This document shows positions 1-7,097 of a stretch of 8,106 bases of DNA, piece after piece. Position 1 is the stretch's first letter; every line of letters begins with the position of its first letter. The DNA is from a bacterium (GTDB taxonomy: Bacteria > Thermosulfidibacterota > Thermosulfidibacteria > Thermosulfidibacterales > Thermosulfidibacteraceae). The notes beneath the pieces were generated by a model. The model had not been told where the DNA came from. It was given only the letters and a program-made list of their open reading frames with translations, and ran no database searches. The stretch lies in assembly GCA_027037155.1 (NCBI GenBank), contig JALWBK010000188.1:1-8106 (forward strand). Reading direction: 5' to 3'. The translations under genes were made by a program, and so were the position numbers.

Positions 1-1
1 A

Positions 2-115
2 CTTTTTCATGTCTACCCTCCATTTAGAACTTTTTCGTCAGAATTAAGAACTCTGTTAGAACTTGTCAAGAGCTACCACGATATAACAGTGTTTGCTCCC
101 ATGCATTCTGATTGA
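2..115 (+). CDS. possible 3' end of an upstream gene (partial, unrecognised)
   Basis: One frame is open from the left edge to a TGA at 113-115, giving 37 residues. The tail is protein-like: a plausible amphipathic helix (SELRTLLELVKSY) followed by a beta-like stretch (DITVFAP). No family is recognised. It does not resemble the usual C-terminus of CarA, the small subunit that often precedes carB. Codon choice (GAA, TTA) is less biased than in the genes downstream, and 37 open codons can occur by chance, so this may not be a gene. If real, it leaves 106 bp before carB. Confidence 0.3.
   Translation, partial: LFHVYPPFRTFSSELRTLLELVKSYHDITVFAPMHSD
26..63 (+). repeat. three phased AGAACT direct repeats
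   Basis: AGAACT occurs at 26-31, 47-52 and 58-63, with start-to-start spacing of 21 and 11 bp, about two turns and one turn of the helix. The outer copies extend to the identical TTAGAACTT (24-32 and 56-64). The spacing would place all copies on one face of DNA, as in some operator arrays. The copies overlap the possible upstream reading frame. No known operator is recognised, and chance in AT-rich sequence is a real alternative. Confidence 0.3.
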
Positions 116-121
116 GCTTTG

Positions 122-173
122 CCAATCCCTTGCCTCTCGTGTTATCACTTGTGATGTGCGAGAGTTGAATTGG
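122..173 (+). other. hairpin-forming dyad upstream of carB
   Basis: Nested complementary segments are visible: CCAAT (122-126) with ATTGG (169-173), CTCTCG (134-139) with CGAGAG (159-164), three possible G-U pairs at 140-142/156-158, and ATCAC (144-148) with GTGAT (151-155). As RNA this would be one long hairpin with an internal loop and a very small apical loop. No T-run follows on either strand, so it is not a classical intrinsic terminator. It could be the 3' structure of an upstream transcript or part of a carB leader. Which one depends on where carB transcription starts. Confidence 0.4.
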
Positions 174-193
174 GAGGGCTTTGCTGCTATTGT
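165..193 (+). promoter_or_regulatory. weak candidate sigma-70 promoter for carB
   Basis: TTGAAT (165-170) and TATTGT (188-193) are separated by exactly 17 bp. Each matches four of six bases of the sigma-70 consensus. Initiation would fall near 200, leaving a leader of about 20 nt that carries the carB ribosome binding site. The match is modest and no better candidate was found in 1-221. carB could also be transcribed from further upstream. Confidence 0.25.
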
Positions 194-221
194 GCCGCCT
201 TGAAAACGGGAGGGAGGAGCT

Positions 222-3200
222 ATGCCCAGACGCACAGACATCAAGAAGATACTCATAATAGGTTCAGGCCCTATAGTAATTGGTCAGGCTTGTGAGTTTG
301 ACTACTCTGGAACCCAGGCCTGTAAGGTTTTGAAGCAGGAGGGTTTTGAGGTCGTTTTGGTCAACAGCAACCCTGCCACCATCATGACCGATCCTGAGAT
401 GGCTGATAGAACTTATGTGGAGCCCCTTACTGCAGAGGTGCTGGAGAAGATAATAGCCAAAGAGAGGCCCGATGCACTTCTTCCCACCTTGGGTGGGCAG
501 ACGGCTCTTAATCTTGCTGTGGAGCTGGGGGAGACTGGTGTTCTTGATAGATACGGAGTGGAGCTCATAGGTGCAAAGTTGGATGCTATTAAAAAGGCTG
601 AGGACAGAGAGCTTTTCAAGAAGGCTATGAGTAACATTGGGCTTGAGATTCCCAAGAGTGCGTATGTAAAGAGTCTTGAGGAGGCCAAACAGGTCATAAA
701 AGACATAGGCTTTCCTGTTATAATAAGGCCCTCCTTTACCCTTGGGGGCACAGGGGGTTCTGTGGCTTACAACATGGAGGAGTATGTAGAGGCTGTGGAG
801 TGGGGATTGAACGCCTCTCCGTTTCACGAGGTGCTTGTGGAGGAGTCGGTCCTTGGTTGGAAGGAGTTTGAGCTTGAGGTGATGAGGGATCTTGCGGACA
901 ACGTTGTGATTATCTGTTCCATAGAGAACTTTGATCCCATGGGAATACATACTGGCGATTCCATTACCGTAGCGCCCATCCAGACCCTTACCGATAAAGA
1001 GTATCAGATGATGAGGGATGCTGCCATAGCCATCATCAGGGAGATAGGCGTTGAGACGGGTGGTTCTAACATACAGTTTGCCGTCAACCCAGAGGACGGG
1101 CGCATGGTTGTGATAGAGATGAATCCCAGGGTTTCAAGATCCTCTGCATTGGCTTCTAAGGCGACGGGTTTTCCCATTGCTAAGATAGCCGCAAAGCTTG
1201 CTGTGGGATATACCTTGGACGAGATACCCAACGATATAACCAAAAAGACCCCTGCGTGTTTTGAGCCAACCATTGACTACTGCGTGGTAAAGATTCCCAG
1301 GTTCACCTTTGAGAAGTTTCCCGAGGCAGATCCCCTTCTCACCACCCAGATGAAATCCGTTGGTGAAGTGATGGCCATAGGTAGGACATTTAAAGAGGCT
1401 GTTCACAAGGCCATAAGATCCCTTGAGATAGACAGGTACGGCTTTGTTGTTGAGAAGGAGGCTCTCAAGGAGGACGGCTCTTGGGATCTGGAGAAGATAG
1501 AGTACAACCTGAAGCATCCCACTTGGAACCGTCTGTGGTACATTGCCTGTGCCTTCAGGGCTGGCATGAGCCTTGAGGACGTGCATCGGTACACCAAGAT
1601 AGATCCGTGGTTCCTGTATCAGATAAAGGAGATAGTTGAGGAGGAGAAGCGCATAAAGAGCGTGAGCTTTGTCCAAGTAGATGCGGCGTACCTCAGGAAG
1701 TTGAAGGAGATGGGATTTTCAGACAGGTACCTTGCGGACATCTGGGGTGTTAGCGAGAAGGATGTTAGGGGCAAGCGTTTAGCAAATGGTATAAAGCCCG
1801 TTTACAAGAGTGTTGATACCTGTGCAGCGGAGTTTGAGGCCTATACTCCGTATTTTTACTCTACCTATGAAAGGGAGAATGAGCTTCCCGAAGCCAAAAA
1901 AGAGAGGGTCATCATATTAGGTGGTGGTCCCAACAGAATAGGGCAGGGTATAGAGTTTGACTACTGCTGCGTCCATTCGGTCTTTGCCATAAAGGAGATG
2001 GGATATGAGGCCGTGATGGTCAACTGTAATCCGGAAACAGTCTCCACCGATTACGATACCTCAGATGTGCTCTTTTTTGAGCCACTCACCTTTGAAGATG
2101 TTATGAGCATTATTGATTACGTAAATCCCAAAGGGGTAATTCTACAGTTTGGGGGTCAGACTCCTTTGAAGCTTGCCACCCTTCTTGAGAAGGAGGGTGT
2201 GCCGATATTGGGCACTTCTCCTGACAGCATTGACAGGGCTGAGGATAGGGAGAGGTTTAGAGCACTACTCCATAAGCTCGGCTTGAAACAGCCTCCCAAC
2301 GGAACCGCTACCTCGGTAGAGGAGGCGGTAAGGATAGCTTCCAAGATCGGGTATCCCGTGCTGGTGAGGCCCTCATATGTGCTGGGTGGGAGGGCCATGG
2401 AGATTGTCTATAACGAGGAGGAGTTGAGGTACTATATGAGCCACGCTGTGGAGGCCTCTTACGAGCATCCCGTTCTCATAGACAAGTTCTTGGAGGATGC
2501 AGTGGAGGTGGATGTTGATGCAGTGGCTGACGGCGAAGAGGTCTTTGTGGCTGGAATTATGGAGCATATAGAAGAAGCAGGTGTTCACTCTGGCGATTCG
2601 GCCTGCTCTCTGCCGCCGTTTTCTTTATCTGATGAGATAGTTGAAGAGCTCAAAGAGCAAACGAGACAGCTTGCTTTGGAGCTTAACGTTGTGGGTCTTA
2701 TTAACATACAGTATGCCATAAAGAACGGCGAGATTTATGTTTTGGAGGTGAATCCCAGGGCTTCAAGAACAGTACCCTTTGTGAGTAAGGTGATTGGTAT
2801 TCCCCTGGCAAAGGTTGCTACTAAGATAATGCTGGGTAAAAGGCTCAAGGACTTTGGTCTCCCTAAGGAGTTGAACCTGAAGCATGTGGGTGTGAAGGAA
2901 GCGGTCTTTCCCTTCATCAAGTTCCCTGGCGTTGATGTGGTTTTGGGCCCGGAGATGAAAAGCACCGGTGAGGTGATGGGCATAGACAGGGAGTTTCCCA
3001 TTGCCTACTTTAAGGCACAGGAAGCGGCAGGAAACTCACTGCCTCTTGAAGGATGCGTCTTTGTAAGTGTCAAAGACAGGGATAAGCCCCAGGTGGTGGA
3101 GGTGGTTAGAAAGCTGAAGGAGCTTGGATTCAGGGTGGTGGCAACCCGAGGCACGGCGGCGTTCCTAAAGGAGAGAGGAGTGAACGTTGAGGTTGTCAAC

Positions 3201-3452
3201 AAGGTTTACGAGGGAAGGCCCAATATCGTGGATCACATGAAAAACGGTGAAATTCACATGGTCATAAACACCACCTACGGTGGAAAGGCGAGAAAGGATT
3301 CGTACATCATAAGACGAACGGCTCTCAACTATGGCATTCCTTACTTTACCACCATAGCGGGAGCGATCGCCGCAGTTAAGGGTATAGAGGCAAGAATTAA
3401 AGGCGATATCACCGTAAATCCACTTCAAGAGTACCACGGGGAGGTGGTTTGA
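222..3452 (+). CDS. carB: carbamoyl-phosphate synthase large subunit
   Basis: Makes carbamoyl phosphate from ammonia (delivered by the glutaminase subunit CarA), bicarbonate and two ATP, feeding pyrimidine and arginine synthesis in the cytosol. The 1076 residues match the family length (about 1073 in E. coli). Two homologous ATP-grasp halves are visible. The first, carboxyphosphate-forming, has R129, R169 in RPSFTLGG, E215, and E299/N301/R303. The second, carbamate-phosphorylating, has R676, R716 in RPSYVLGG, and E842/N844/R846. An oligomerisation region lies between (about 400-552). The C-terminal MGS-like allosteric domain (about 937-1076) keeps S949, K955, T975, T978, K994, N1016, T1018 and T1043, equivalent to E. 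coli effector-binding residues, so UMP/ornithine-type control is likely retained. The start has a purine-rich Shine-Dalgarno (208-219) and the standard [11 protein letters not shown]-terminus. carA is not visible. The next gene begins 4 bp after the stop. Confidence 0.98.
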   Translation: MPRRTDIKKILIIGSGPIVIGQACEFDYSGTQACKVLKQEGFEVVLVNSNPATIMTDPEMADRTYVEPLTAEVLEKIIAKERPDALLPTLGGQTALNLAVELGETGVLDRYGVELIGAKLDAIKKAEDRELFKKAMSNIGLEIPKSAYVKSLEEAKQVIKDIGFPVIIRPSFTLGGTGGSVAYNMEEYVEAVEWGLNASPFHEVLVEESVLGWKEFELEVMRDLADNVVIICSIENFDPMGIHTGDSITVAPIQTLTDKEYQMMRDAAIAIIREIGVETGGSNIQFAVNPEDGRMVVIEMNPRVSRSSALASKATGFPIAKIAAKLAVGYTLDEIPNDITKKTPACFEPTIDYCVVKIPRFTFEKFPEADPLLTTQMKSVGEVMAIGRTFKEAVHKAIRSLEIDRYGFVVEKEALKEDGSWDLEKIEYNLKHPTWNRLWYIACAFRAGMSLEDVHRYTKIDPWFLYQIKEIVEEEKRIKSVSFVQVDAAYLRKLKEMGFSDRYLADIWGVSEKDVRGKRLANGIKPVYKSVDTCAAEFEAYTPYFYSTYERENELPEAKKERVIILGGGPNRIGQGIEFDYCCVHSVFAIKEMGYEAVMVNCNPETVSTDYDTSDVLFFEPLTFEDVMSIIDYVNPKGVILQFGGQTPLKLATLLEKEGVPILGTSPDSIDRAEDRERFRALLHKLGLKQPPNGTATSVEEAVRIASKIGYPVLVRPSYVLGGRAMEIVYNEEELRYYMSHAVEASYEHPVLIDKFLEDAVEVDVDAVADGEEVFVAGIMEHIEEAGVHSGDSACSLPPFSLSDEIVEELKEQTRQLALELNVVGLINIQYAIKNGEIYVLEVNPRASRTVPFVSKVIGIPLAKVATKIMLGKRLKDFGLPKELNLKHVGVKEAVFPFIKFPGVDVVLGPEMKSTGEVMGIDREFPIAYFKAQEAAGNSLPLEGCVFVSVKDRDKPQVVEVVRKLKELGFRVVATRGTAAFLKERGVNVEVVNKVYEGRPNIVDHMKNGEIHMVINTTYGGKARKDSYIIRRTALNYGIPYFTTIAGAIAAVKGIEARIKGDITVNPLQEYHGEVV

Positions 3453-3456
3453 AGGA

Positions 3457-4797
3457 GTGAAAAAGGTCCTGGTGGTGGATGATGATCCGAGGATGCAGGA
3501 GGCTCTGAGGGAGGTCCTTTCCAGGAAGTACGCTGTCTTTATCGCACCTGATGGCATTTCAGGCCTTGATATACTGAAGAAGTCCAGTTTTGACGTGGTG
3601 ATTACCGACCTAAAGATGCCTGGAATGAGCGGGCTTGAGTTCTTCAAGAAGGCAAAGAGGTACACTAATGCGCCTTTTATTTTTATCACTGCTTACGGGA
3701 CGGTGCCCACTGCCGTTGAGGCTATGAAGGAAGGAGCCTTTGACTTTATACTCAAGCCCTTCCCCGTTGAGTTGGTGGAGAGCGTTGTTGCAAAGGCCAT
3801 TAAGTACGGCGCGAAGGTAGCCTCTACCAAAAAAGAGGATAGGTCTCAATCAAAAACCTCTTCCATTGGGCGGACTTTCGGACAGTTTGTGTGGTTTTCG
3901 GAGAAGATGGAGAGAATCATTAGGCACCTTGATAAGGTGGCTCCCTCCACTGCTACGGTGTTGATTGAAGGCGAAAGTGGAACAGGTAAGGAGCTTGTGG
4001 CGAGGTACATTCACCAGAGAAGCGGTAGAAAGGGTCCTTTTGTGGCGGTTAACTGTGCGGCCATTCCGGAGGGGCTTTTGGAGAGCGAGCTGTTTGGCTA
4101 TGAAAGGGGAGCTTTCACAGGAGCTGCATCTTCCAAAGAGGGCAAGTTTGAGCTTGCCCACAAGGGTACCCTCTTTTTGGACGAGATAGGGGAGATGTCG
4201 CCGGCGCTGCAGGCTAAGCTTCTGAGGGTGCTTCAGGAGAAGGAGGTAGATCGTCTGGGAGGGAAGGCTCCTAAAAAGGTTGACGTGAGAGTAATTGCCG
4301 CTACCAATCGGGATTTGAGAAAACTGGTGGATGAGGGAGAGTTCAGGGAGGATCTCTATTACAGGCTGGCTGTTATACCCATTAAATTACCTCCATTGAG
4401 GGAGAGGAAGGAAGAGATAATTCCTTTAGCAGAGCACTTTCTGAAGAAGTACTCTCAAGAGTACAAAAGAGAGATCTCTGGTTTTACCGAAGATGCTTTA
4501 AGGGAGCTTGAGGAGTATCACTGGCCTGGCAATGTGAGAGAGCTGGAAAATGTGGTGGAGAGGGCGGTGATCCTTTGTGAGGGGGATGTGATCACCAAAG
4601 AGGATCTTTTTATAGAGCAGAGGAAGGAGAGAAAACCCAAGAGCTTTGAGGACGCCTCCGTGGATGAGCTTGAGAAAATGCTGCTGGAAAGGGTTTTGGA
4701 GGAGGCCGGTGGAGATCCTAAGAAGGCCGCTCTCATTCTTGGAATGGATCCGGAAATCTTTGCCTACAAGGTAAAGAGACTGGGACTTTTGGAATAG
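3457..4797 (+). CDS. sigma-54-dependent response regulator, NtrC family (probable flagellar activator)
   Basis: A 446-residue enhancer-binding activator of sigma-54 RNA polymerase. The receiver domain (1-115) has the acidic pocket D8-D10, phospho-acceptor D51, T78 and K100. The AAA+ domain (about 142-375) has Walker A GESGTGKE (172-179), the sigma-54-contacting GAFTGA loop (218-223), Walker B LFLDEIG (239-245), sensor I ATNRD, an arginine-finger region around 297-303, and WPGNVREL (356-363). A Fis-type HTH ends the protein (about 405-446). All key residues are intact. The start is GTG 3457, placed by the MKKVLVVDDD receiver start. Its Shine-Dalgarno GGAGGTG (3440-3446) lies inside the carB end. 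The 4-bp gap implies co-transcription with carB. Being just upstream of a sigma-54 promoter and five flagellar genes, it likely activates them in the FlgR/FleR/FlrC manner, which is inference. No sensor kinase is in the window. Confidence 0.95.
   Translation: MKKVLVVDDDPRMQEALREVLSRKYAVFIAPDGISGLDILKKSSFDVVITDLKMPGMSGLEFFKKAKRYTNAPFIFITAYGTVPTAVEAMKEGAFDFILKPFPVELVESVVAKAIKYGAKVASTKKEDRSQSKTSSIGRTFGQFVWFSEKMERIIRHLDKVAPSTATVLIEGESGTGKELVARYIHQRSGRKGPFVAVNCAAIPEGLLESELFGYERGAFTGAASSKEGKFELAHKGTLFLDEIGEMSPALQAKLLRVLQEKEVDRLGGKAPKKVDVRVIAATNRDLRKLVDEGEFREDLYYRLAVIPIKLPPLRERKEEIIPLAEHFLKKYSQEYKREISGFTEDALRELEEYHWPGNVRELENVVERAVILCEGDVITKEDLFIEQRKERKPKSFEDASVDELEKMLLERVLEEAGGDPKKAALILGMDPEIFAYKVKRLGLLE
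4734..4746. promoter_or_regulatory. possible activator-binding dyad (weak)
   Basis: CATTC (4734-4738), a TTG spacer and GAATG (4742-4746) form a perfect 5-bp dyad. It is centred about 95 bp upstream of the predicted sigma-54 start site, inside the 3' end of the regulator gene. Enhancer sites for NtrC-type activators are typically dyads at about this distance or further upstream. The site is short, single and coding, so chance is likely. Confidence 0.15.
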
Positions 4798-4807
4798 CAC
4801 TCCCTGT

Positions 4808-4824
4808 TTGGCACATCCTTTGCT
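4808..4824 (+). promoter_or_regulatory. sigma-54 (-24/-12) promoter of the flgF operon
   Basis: TTGGCACATCCTTTGCT contains TGGCAC and TTGCT with exactly ten bases between the invariant GG (4810-4811) and GC (4822-4823). This is an essentially perfect sigma-54 element. It lies in the 51-bp gap between the regulator stop and flgF. Taking C4823 as -12, initiation is expected near A4835, giving a leader of only about 14 nt that starts just before the Shine-Dalgarno. It should drive flgF-flgG-flgA-flgH-flgI and possibly genes beyond the window. The regulator encoded immediately upstream is the natural activator. Confidence 0.88.
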
Positions 4825-4859
4825 AATCATCTCCACAGGAGGTGTGGGATGGTTAGCAG
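4820..4859 (+). repeat. inverted repeat covering -12, start site, Shine-Dalgarno and ATG of flgF
   Basis: Left arm 4820-4836 pairs with right arm 4842-4859. TGCTAA (4821-4826) pairs with TTAGCA (4853-4858), CATC (4828-4831) with GATG (4848-4851, holding the ATG), C4833 with G4846, and CAC (4834-4836) with GTG (4842-4844). G-U pairs are possible at 4820/4859, 4827/4852 and 4832/4847, and U4845 is bulged. The loop is AGGAG. An alternative fold pairs CATCTCC (4828-4834) with GGAGGTG (4838-4844), hiding the Shine-Dalgarno. Either fold needs bases upstream of the predicted start site at about 4835. The pairing is read directly; its function is inferred. Confidence 0.6.
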
Positions 4860-5652
4860 TCTCTACACAGCCGCTTCCGGAATGATAGCCGAGGAGAGAA
4901 GGTTAGATGTGGTGTCCAACAATTTAGCTAACGTGGATACCCCTGGGTTTAAGAGGGAGGGGATAACCTTCTCTGATTACTTCTACCATGTGGGACTGGT
5001 TCCGGGATCATCAAAATCCTTTGTTAAAGAGCCATCCGCTTTTTACAACTTTGATGCCCAAAACGCTGTGACCTTTCCCGATCGGCACTACTTTGATTTT
5101 ACCCAGGGACCTGTTAAAGAGACGGGGAATCCACTGGATGTTGCCATAGACGGAAGGGGATTTTTCGCGGTCTCAACTCCTTTTGGCGTCATGTTTACCC
5201 GTGCAGGTTCCTTCAGGGTTGGGCCTGACGGGGTGTTGAGGACCATTGGTGGATACGAGGTGCTGGGCAGGGTGACGCCTAACTCGTCCCCAGAGCCTGT
5301 GGTGGTGGATTCCAAAACTCCTGTGGAGATCACTGCCGATGGTTGGGTGGTTCAAAATGGAAACAGGATGTTTCAGCTTGACATCAGAGACTTCAATGGG
5401 GACTACAACAGATACCTTGAAGCCTTCGGAAATGGCCTTTTTAGGGCCAAAGATCCTAAAAATACGGGAACCTTTGTGGCCACCCTTCATCTCCTTGTGG
5501 GCTATCTTGAGACCAGCAACACAGACGTGGTGAAGGAGATGGTGTCCCTTATCAGCTGCATGCGCCATTATGAGGCGTGCCAAAAGGCGATACAGGTAAC
5601 CTTTGAGGATGTAACAGCCAAGACAGTTAACGATGTTGGAGTAGTGGGTTAG
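4849..5652 (+). CDS. flgF: flagellar basal-body rod protein FlgF
   Basis: Distal-side rod component of the flagellar axis, exported by the flagellar type III system. It has 267 residues. The N-terminal rod/hook motif [12 protein letters not shown] is followed by [18 protein letters not shown] (19-36). A central domain includes the family block [14 protein letters not shown] (93-106) and TRAGSF (117-122). The C-terminal D0 helix starts at [18 protein letters not shown] (218-235). The ending KTVNDVG is the FlgF type, not the FlgG type, and the FlgG-specific insert is absent. Start ATG 4849 has Shine-Dalgarno AGGAGGTG (4837-4844). This is the first gene after the sigma-54 promoter, with flgG 11 bp downstream. 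Oddity: two cysteines, C237 and C244, sit one heptad apart in the C-terminal helix, whereas axial proteins usually lack cysteine. Confidence 0.93.
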   Translation: MVSSLYTAASGMIAEERRLDVVSNNLANVDTPGFKREGITFSDYFYHVGLVPGSSKSFVKEPSAFYNFDAQNAVTFPDRHYFDFTQGPVKETGNPLDVAIDGRGFFAVSTPFGVMFTRAGSFRVGPDGVLRTIGGYEVLGRVTPNSSPEPVVVDSKTPVEITADGWVVQNGNRMFQLDIRDFNGDYNRYLEAFGNGLFRAKDPKNTGTFVATLHLLVGYLETSNTDVVKEMVSLISCMRHYEACQKAIQVTFEDVTAKTVNDVGVVG

Positions 5653-5663
5653 GGAGGTAAGCC

Positions 5664-6452
5664 ATGATTAGAGCGCTGTGGACCGCAGCAACGGGCATGA
5701 GGGCCCAGCAGTTGAACATTGACGTAATCAGCAACAACCTTGCAAACGTCAATACGGTCGGGTTCAAGAGAACCAGGGCCGACTTTCAGGACCTCATGTA
5801 TCAGACCTTGAGGCCCCCTGGTGCCGATTCTACCTCTACTACCAAGATACCTACCGGAATACAGGTGGGGTTGGGTACGAGGGTGGCGGGACTTGAAAAG
5901 ATTTTCCAGCAGGGGAGCTTCAAGCAGACGGGAAATCCGCTAGATCTTGCCATTGAGGGGAAGGGTTTCTTCAAGGTGCAACTTCCCAATGGTGAGATAG
6001 CGTACACTAGAGCTGGTGCCTTCAAGCTTGATGATCAGGGAAGGATTGTTACATCCGATGGCTATCCTCTTGACCCTGTAATAACCATACCGCCTGATGC
6101 CATAGACATCTCCATAGGTGAGGACGGCACCGTAAGTGTTCTTCAGCCGGGGAGCACCACCTACACGCAGGTGGGACAGATCACCATAGCCGACTTTCCC
6201 AATCCTGCGGGGCTGCGCGCCATTGGTAGGAATCTCTTTAAAGAAACGGATACATCTGGTGCACCGATAGAGGGAACGCCCGGACAGGATCAGTTTGGCA
6301 CCATAGCTCAGGGCTACATTGAGACTTCCAACGTGGATGTGGTGGAGGAGATGGTGAATCTCATTGTGGCGCAGAGGGCTTATGAGGCAAACTCTAAGGC
6401 CATTCAGACTGGAGACGACATGCTTCAGATAGCCAATAACCTTAGGAGGTAA
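5664..6452 (+). CDS. flgG: flagellar distal rod protein FlgG
   Basis: Forms the distal rod, the drive-shaft part that passes through the P and L rings and joins the hook. Its 262 residues match the usual length (260 in E. coli). The N-terminus is [12 protein letters not shown], followed by [16 protein letters not shown] (21-36). The FlgG-specific segment begins at YQTLRPPGA and runs about 46-76; in Salmonella this region distinguishes the straight rod from the curved hook. Central blocks are [14 protein letters not shown] (90-103) and TRAGAF (115-120). The canonical C-terminus has [20 protein letters not shown] (230-249) and MLQIANNL. The Shine-Dalgarno GGGAGGT (5652-5658) overlaps the flgF stop codon, indicating tight coupling. 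No cysteines are present, unlike FlgF. Confidence 0.97.
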   Translation: MIRALWTAATGMRAQQLNIDVISNNLANVNTVGFKRTRADFQDLMYQTLRPPGADSTSTTKIPTGIQVGLGTRVAGLEKIFQQGSFKQTGNPLDLAIEGKGFFKVQLPNGEIAYTRAGAFKLDDQGRIVTSDGYPLDPVITIPPDAIDISIGEDGTVSVLQPGSTTYTQVGQITIADFPNPAGLRAIGRNLFKETDTSGAPIEGTPGQDQFGTIAQGYIETSNVDVVEEMVNLIVAQRAYEANSKAIQTGDDMLQIANNLRR

Positions 6453-6458
6453 TGGGCC

Positions 6459-7097
6459 GTGAGGTGGGTGCTGGCGTTTATACTGCTTCTTTTCCCTTTG
6501 TGCGCGAGGGCGGATTTTTCTCAGCAAGCCCTTTCCCAGATAGCCCAGTACTCCAGTGCCCCGGTTAAGATAATTGAGATAAATGCATCTTACAGGGGCT
6601 TTGACGTGAAAAGGGATGTAAAGATTCTCTCTTCTAAAGTGGATTTCAGCTCAGGCAGGGCGTGGTTTCTGGTGGAGGACGGAAGAACCAGGTGGGTAAG
6701 CGTGAAGTTTCTCGTTCAAAGGCGGGTGGCGGTGGCTAAAAGGCTTATACTGAGAGGGGATCGCATAACACCCGACAAGCTCACCACGAAGCTTATCTGG
6801 GTCTCTCCAAGGGAGGCATCAAGGATGCTCTCCTTTTCGGATGCAGTGAACAAGGTAGCTGTGAGAAATATAGAGACTGGGTCTGTTATAAAGTCCAGCT
6901 TTGTGAAGCGTCCCCTATATGTGAAAAGGGGGGAGTTGGTAAAGTTTTTGCTAATATCAGGTGGTGTGAGGATTGAGGGAGTAGCGAAGGCTATGAGAAA
7001 CGCCTTTCTCGGGGACATTGTGGAGCTTAGGAATCTGTCAAGTGGTAGGATTTTTACCGGTGAGGTAGTTGGAGAAGGGAGGGTGGTGGTAAGATGA
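6459..7097 (+). CDS. flgA: flagellar P-ring assembly chaperone FlgA
   Basis: A periplasmic chaperone needed for FlgI to assemble into the P ring. The 212 residues are close to the usual size (219 in E. coli). A Sec signal peptide is clear: short basic start (MRW), hydrophobic core 4-14, then CARA with likely cleavage after A18 before DFSQQ. An N-terminal domain (about 19-85) is followed by an SAF-like domain (about 90-150, with [11 protein letters not shown]). The C-terminal beta domain (about 153-212) has the conserved pattern [29 protein letters not shown] and [11 protein letters not shown]. The start is GTG 6459 with Shine-Dalgarno AGGAGGT (6444-6450) in the flgG end; the earlier ATG at 6452 is out of frame. 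It precedes flgH and flgI, the structural ring genes, and overlaps flgH by 4 bp. Confidence 0.92.
   Translation: MRWVLAFILLLFPLCARADFSQQALSQIAQYSSAPVKIIEINASYRGFDVKRDVKILSSKVDFSSGRAWFLVEDGRTRWVSVKFLVQRRVAVAKRLILRGDRITPDKLTTKLIWVSPREASRMLSFSDAVNKVAVRNIETGSVIKSSFVKRPLYVKRGELVKFLLISGGVRIEGVAKAMRNAFLGDIVELRNLSSGRIFTGEVVGEGRVVVR

Noticed and set aside
63..87. TTGTCA followed by TATAAC as a sigma-70 promoter
   Set aside because: The spacer is only 13 bp, too short for a functional -35/-10 pair, and no suitable -35 exists at 16-18 bp.
120..134. GG-N10-GC arrangement on the minus strand resembling a sigma-54 element firing leftwards
   Set aside because: The -24 half reads AGGCAAG and the -12 half TGGC, each with mismatches. 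No supported minus-strand gene lies to its left within the window.
264..950. 228-residue open frame on the minus strand inside carB
   Set aside because: It lies wholly opposite a highly conserved gene, has no recognisable domain, and its His/Leu-rich composition is typical of an antisense shadow.
1134..1676. 180-residue minus-strand open frame inside carB
   Set aside because: Antisense shadow of the conserved carB sequence with no protein features of its own.
3165..3689. Minus-strand open frame spanning the carB-regulator junction
   Set aside because: It is antisense to two well-supported genes with no recognisable domain or independent context.
4798..4848. Terminator between the regulator and flgF
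   Set aside because: The only dyad here extends into flgF and is not followed by a T-run, so read-through is expected unless Rho acts.
5339..5533. Short + strand frame inside flgF
   Set aside because: It is out of frame within a conserved gene, lacks its own supporting context, and has no domain features.
6452..6454. ATG overlapping the flgG stop (TAATG) as a flgA start
   Set aside because: It is out of frame with the FlgA protein. GTG 6459 gives a clean signal peptide and correct Shine-Dalgarno spacing.
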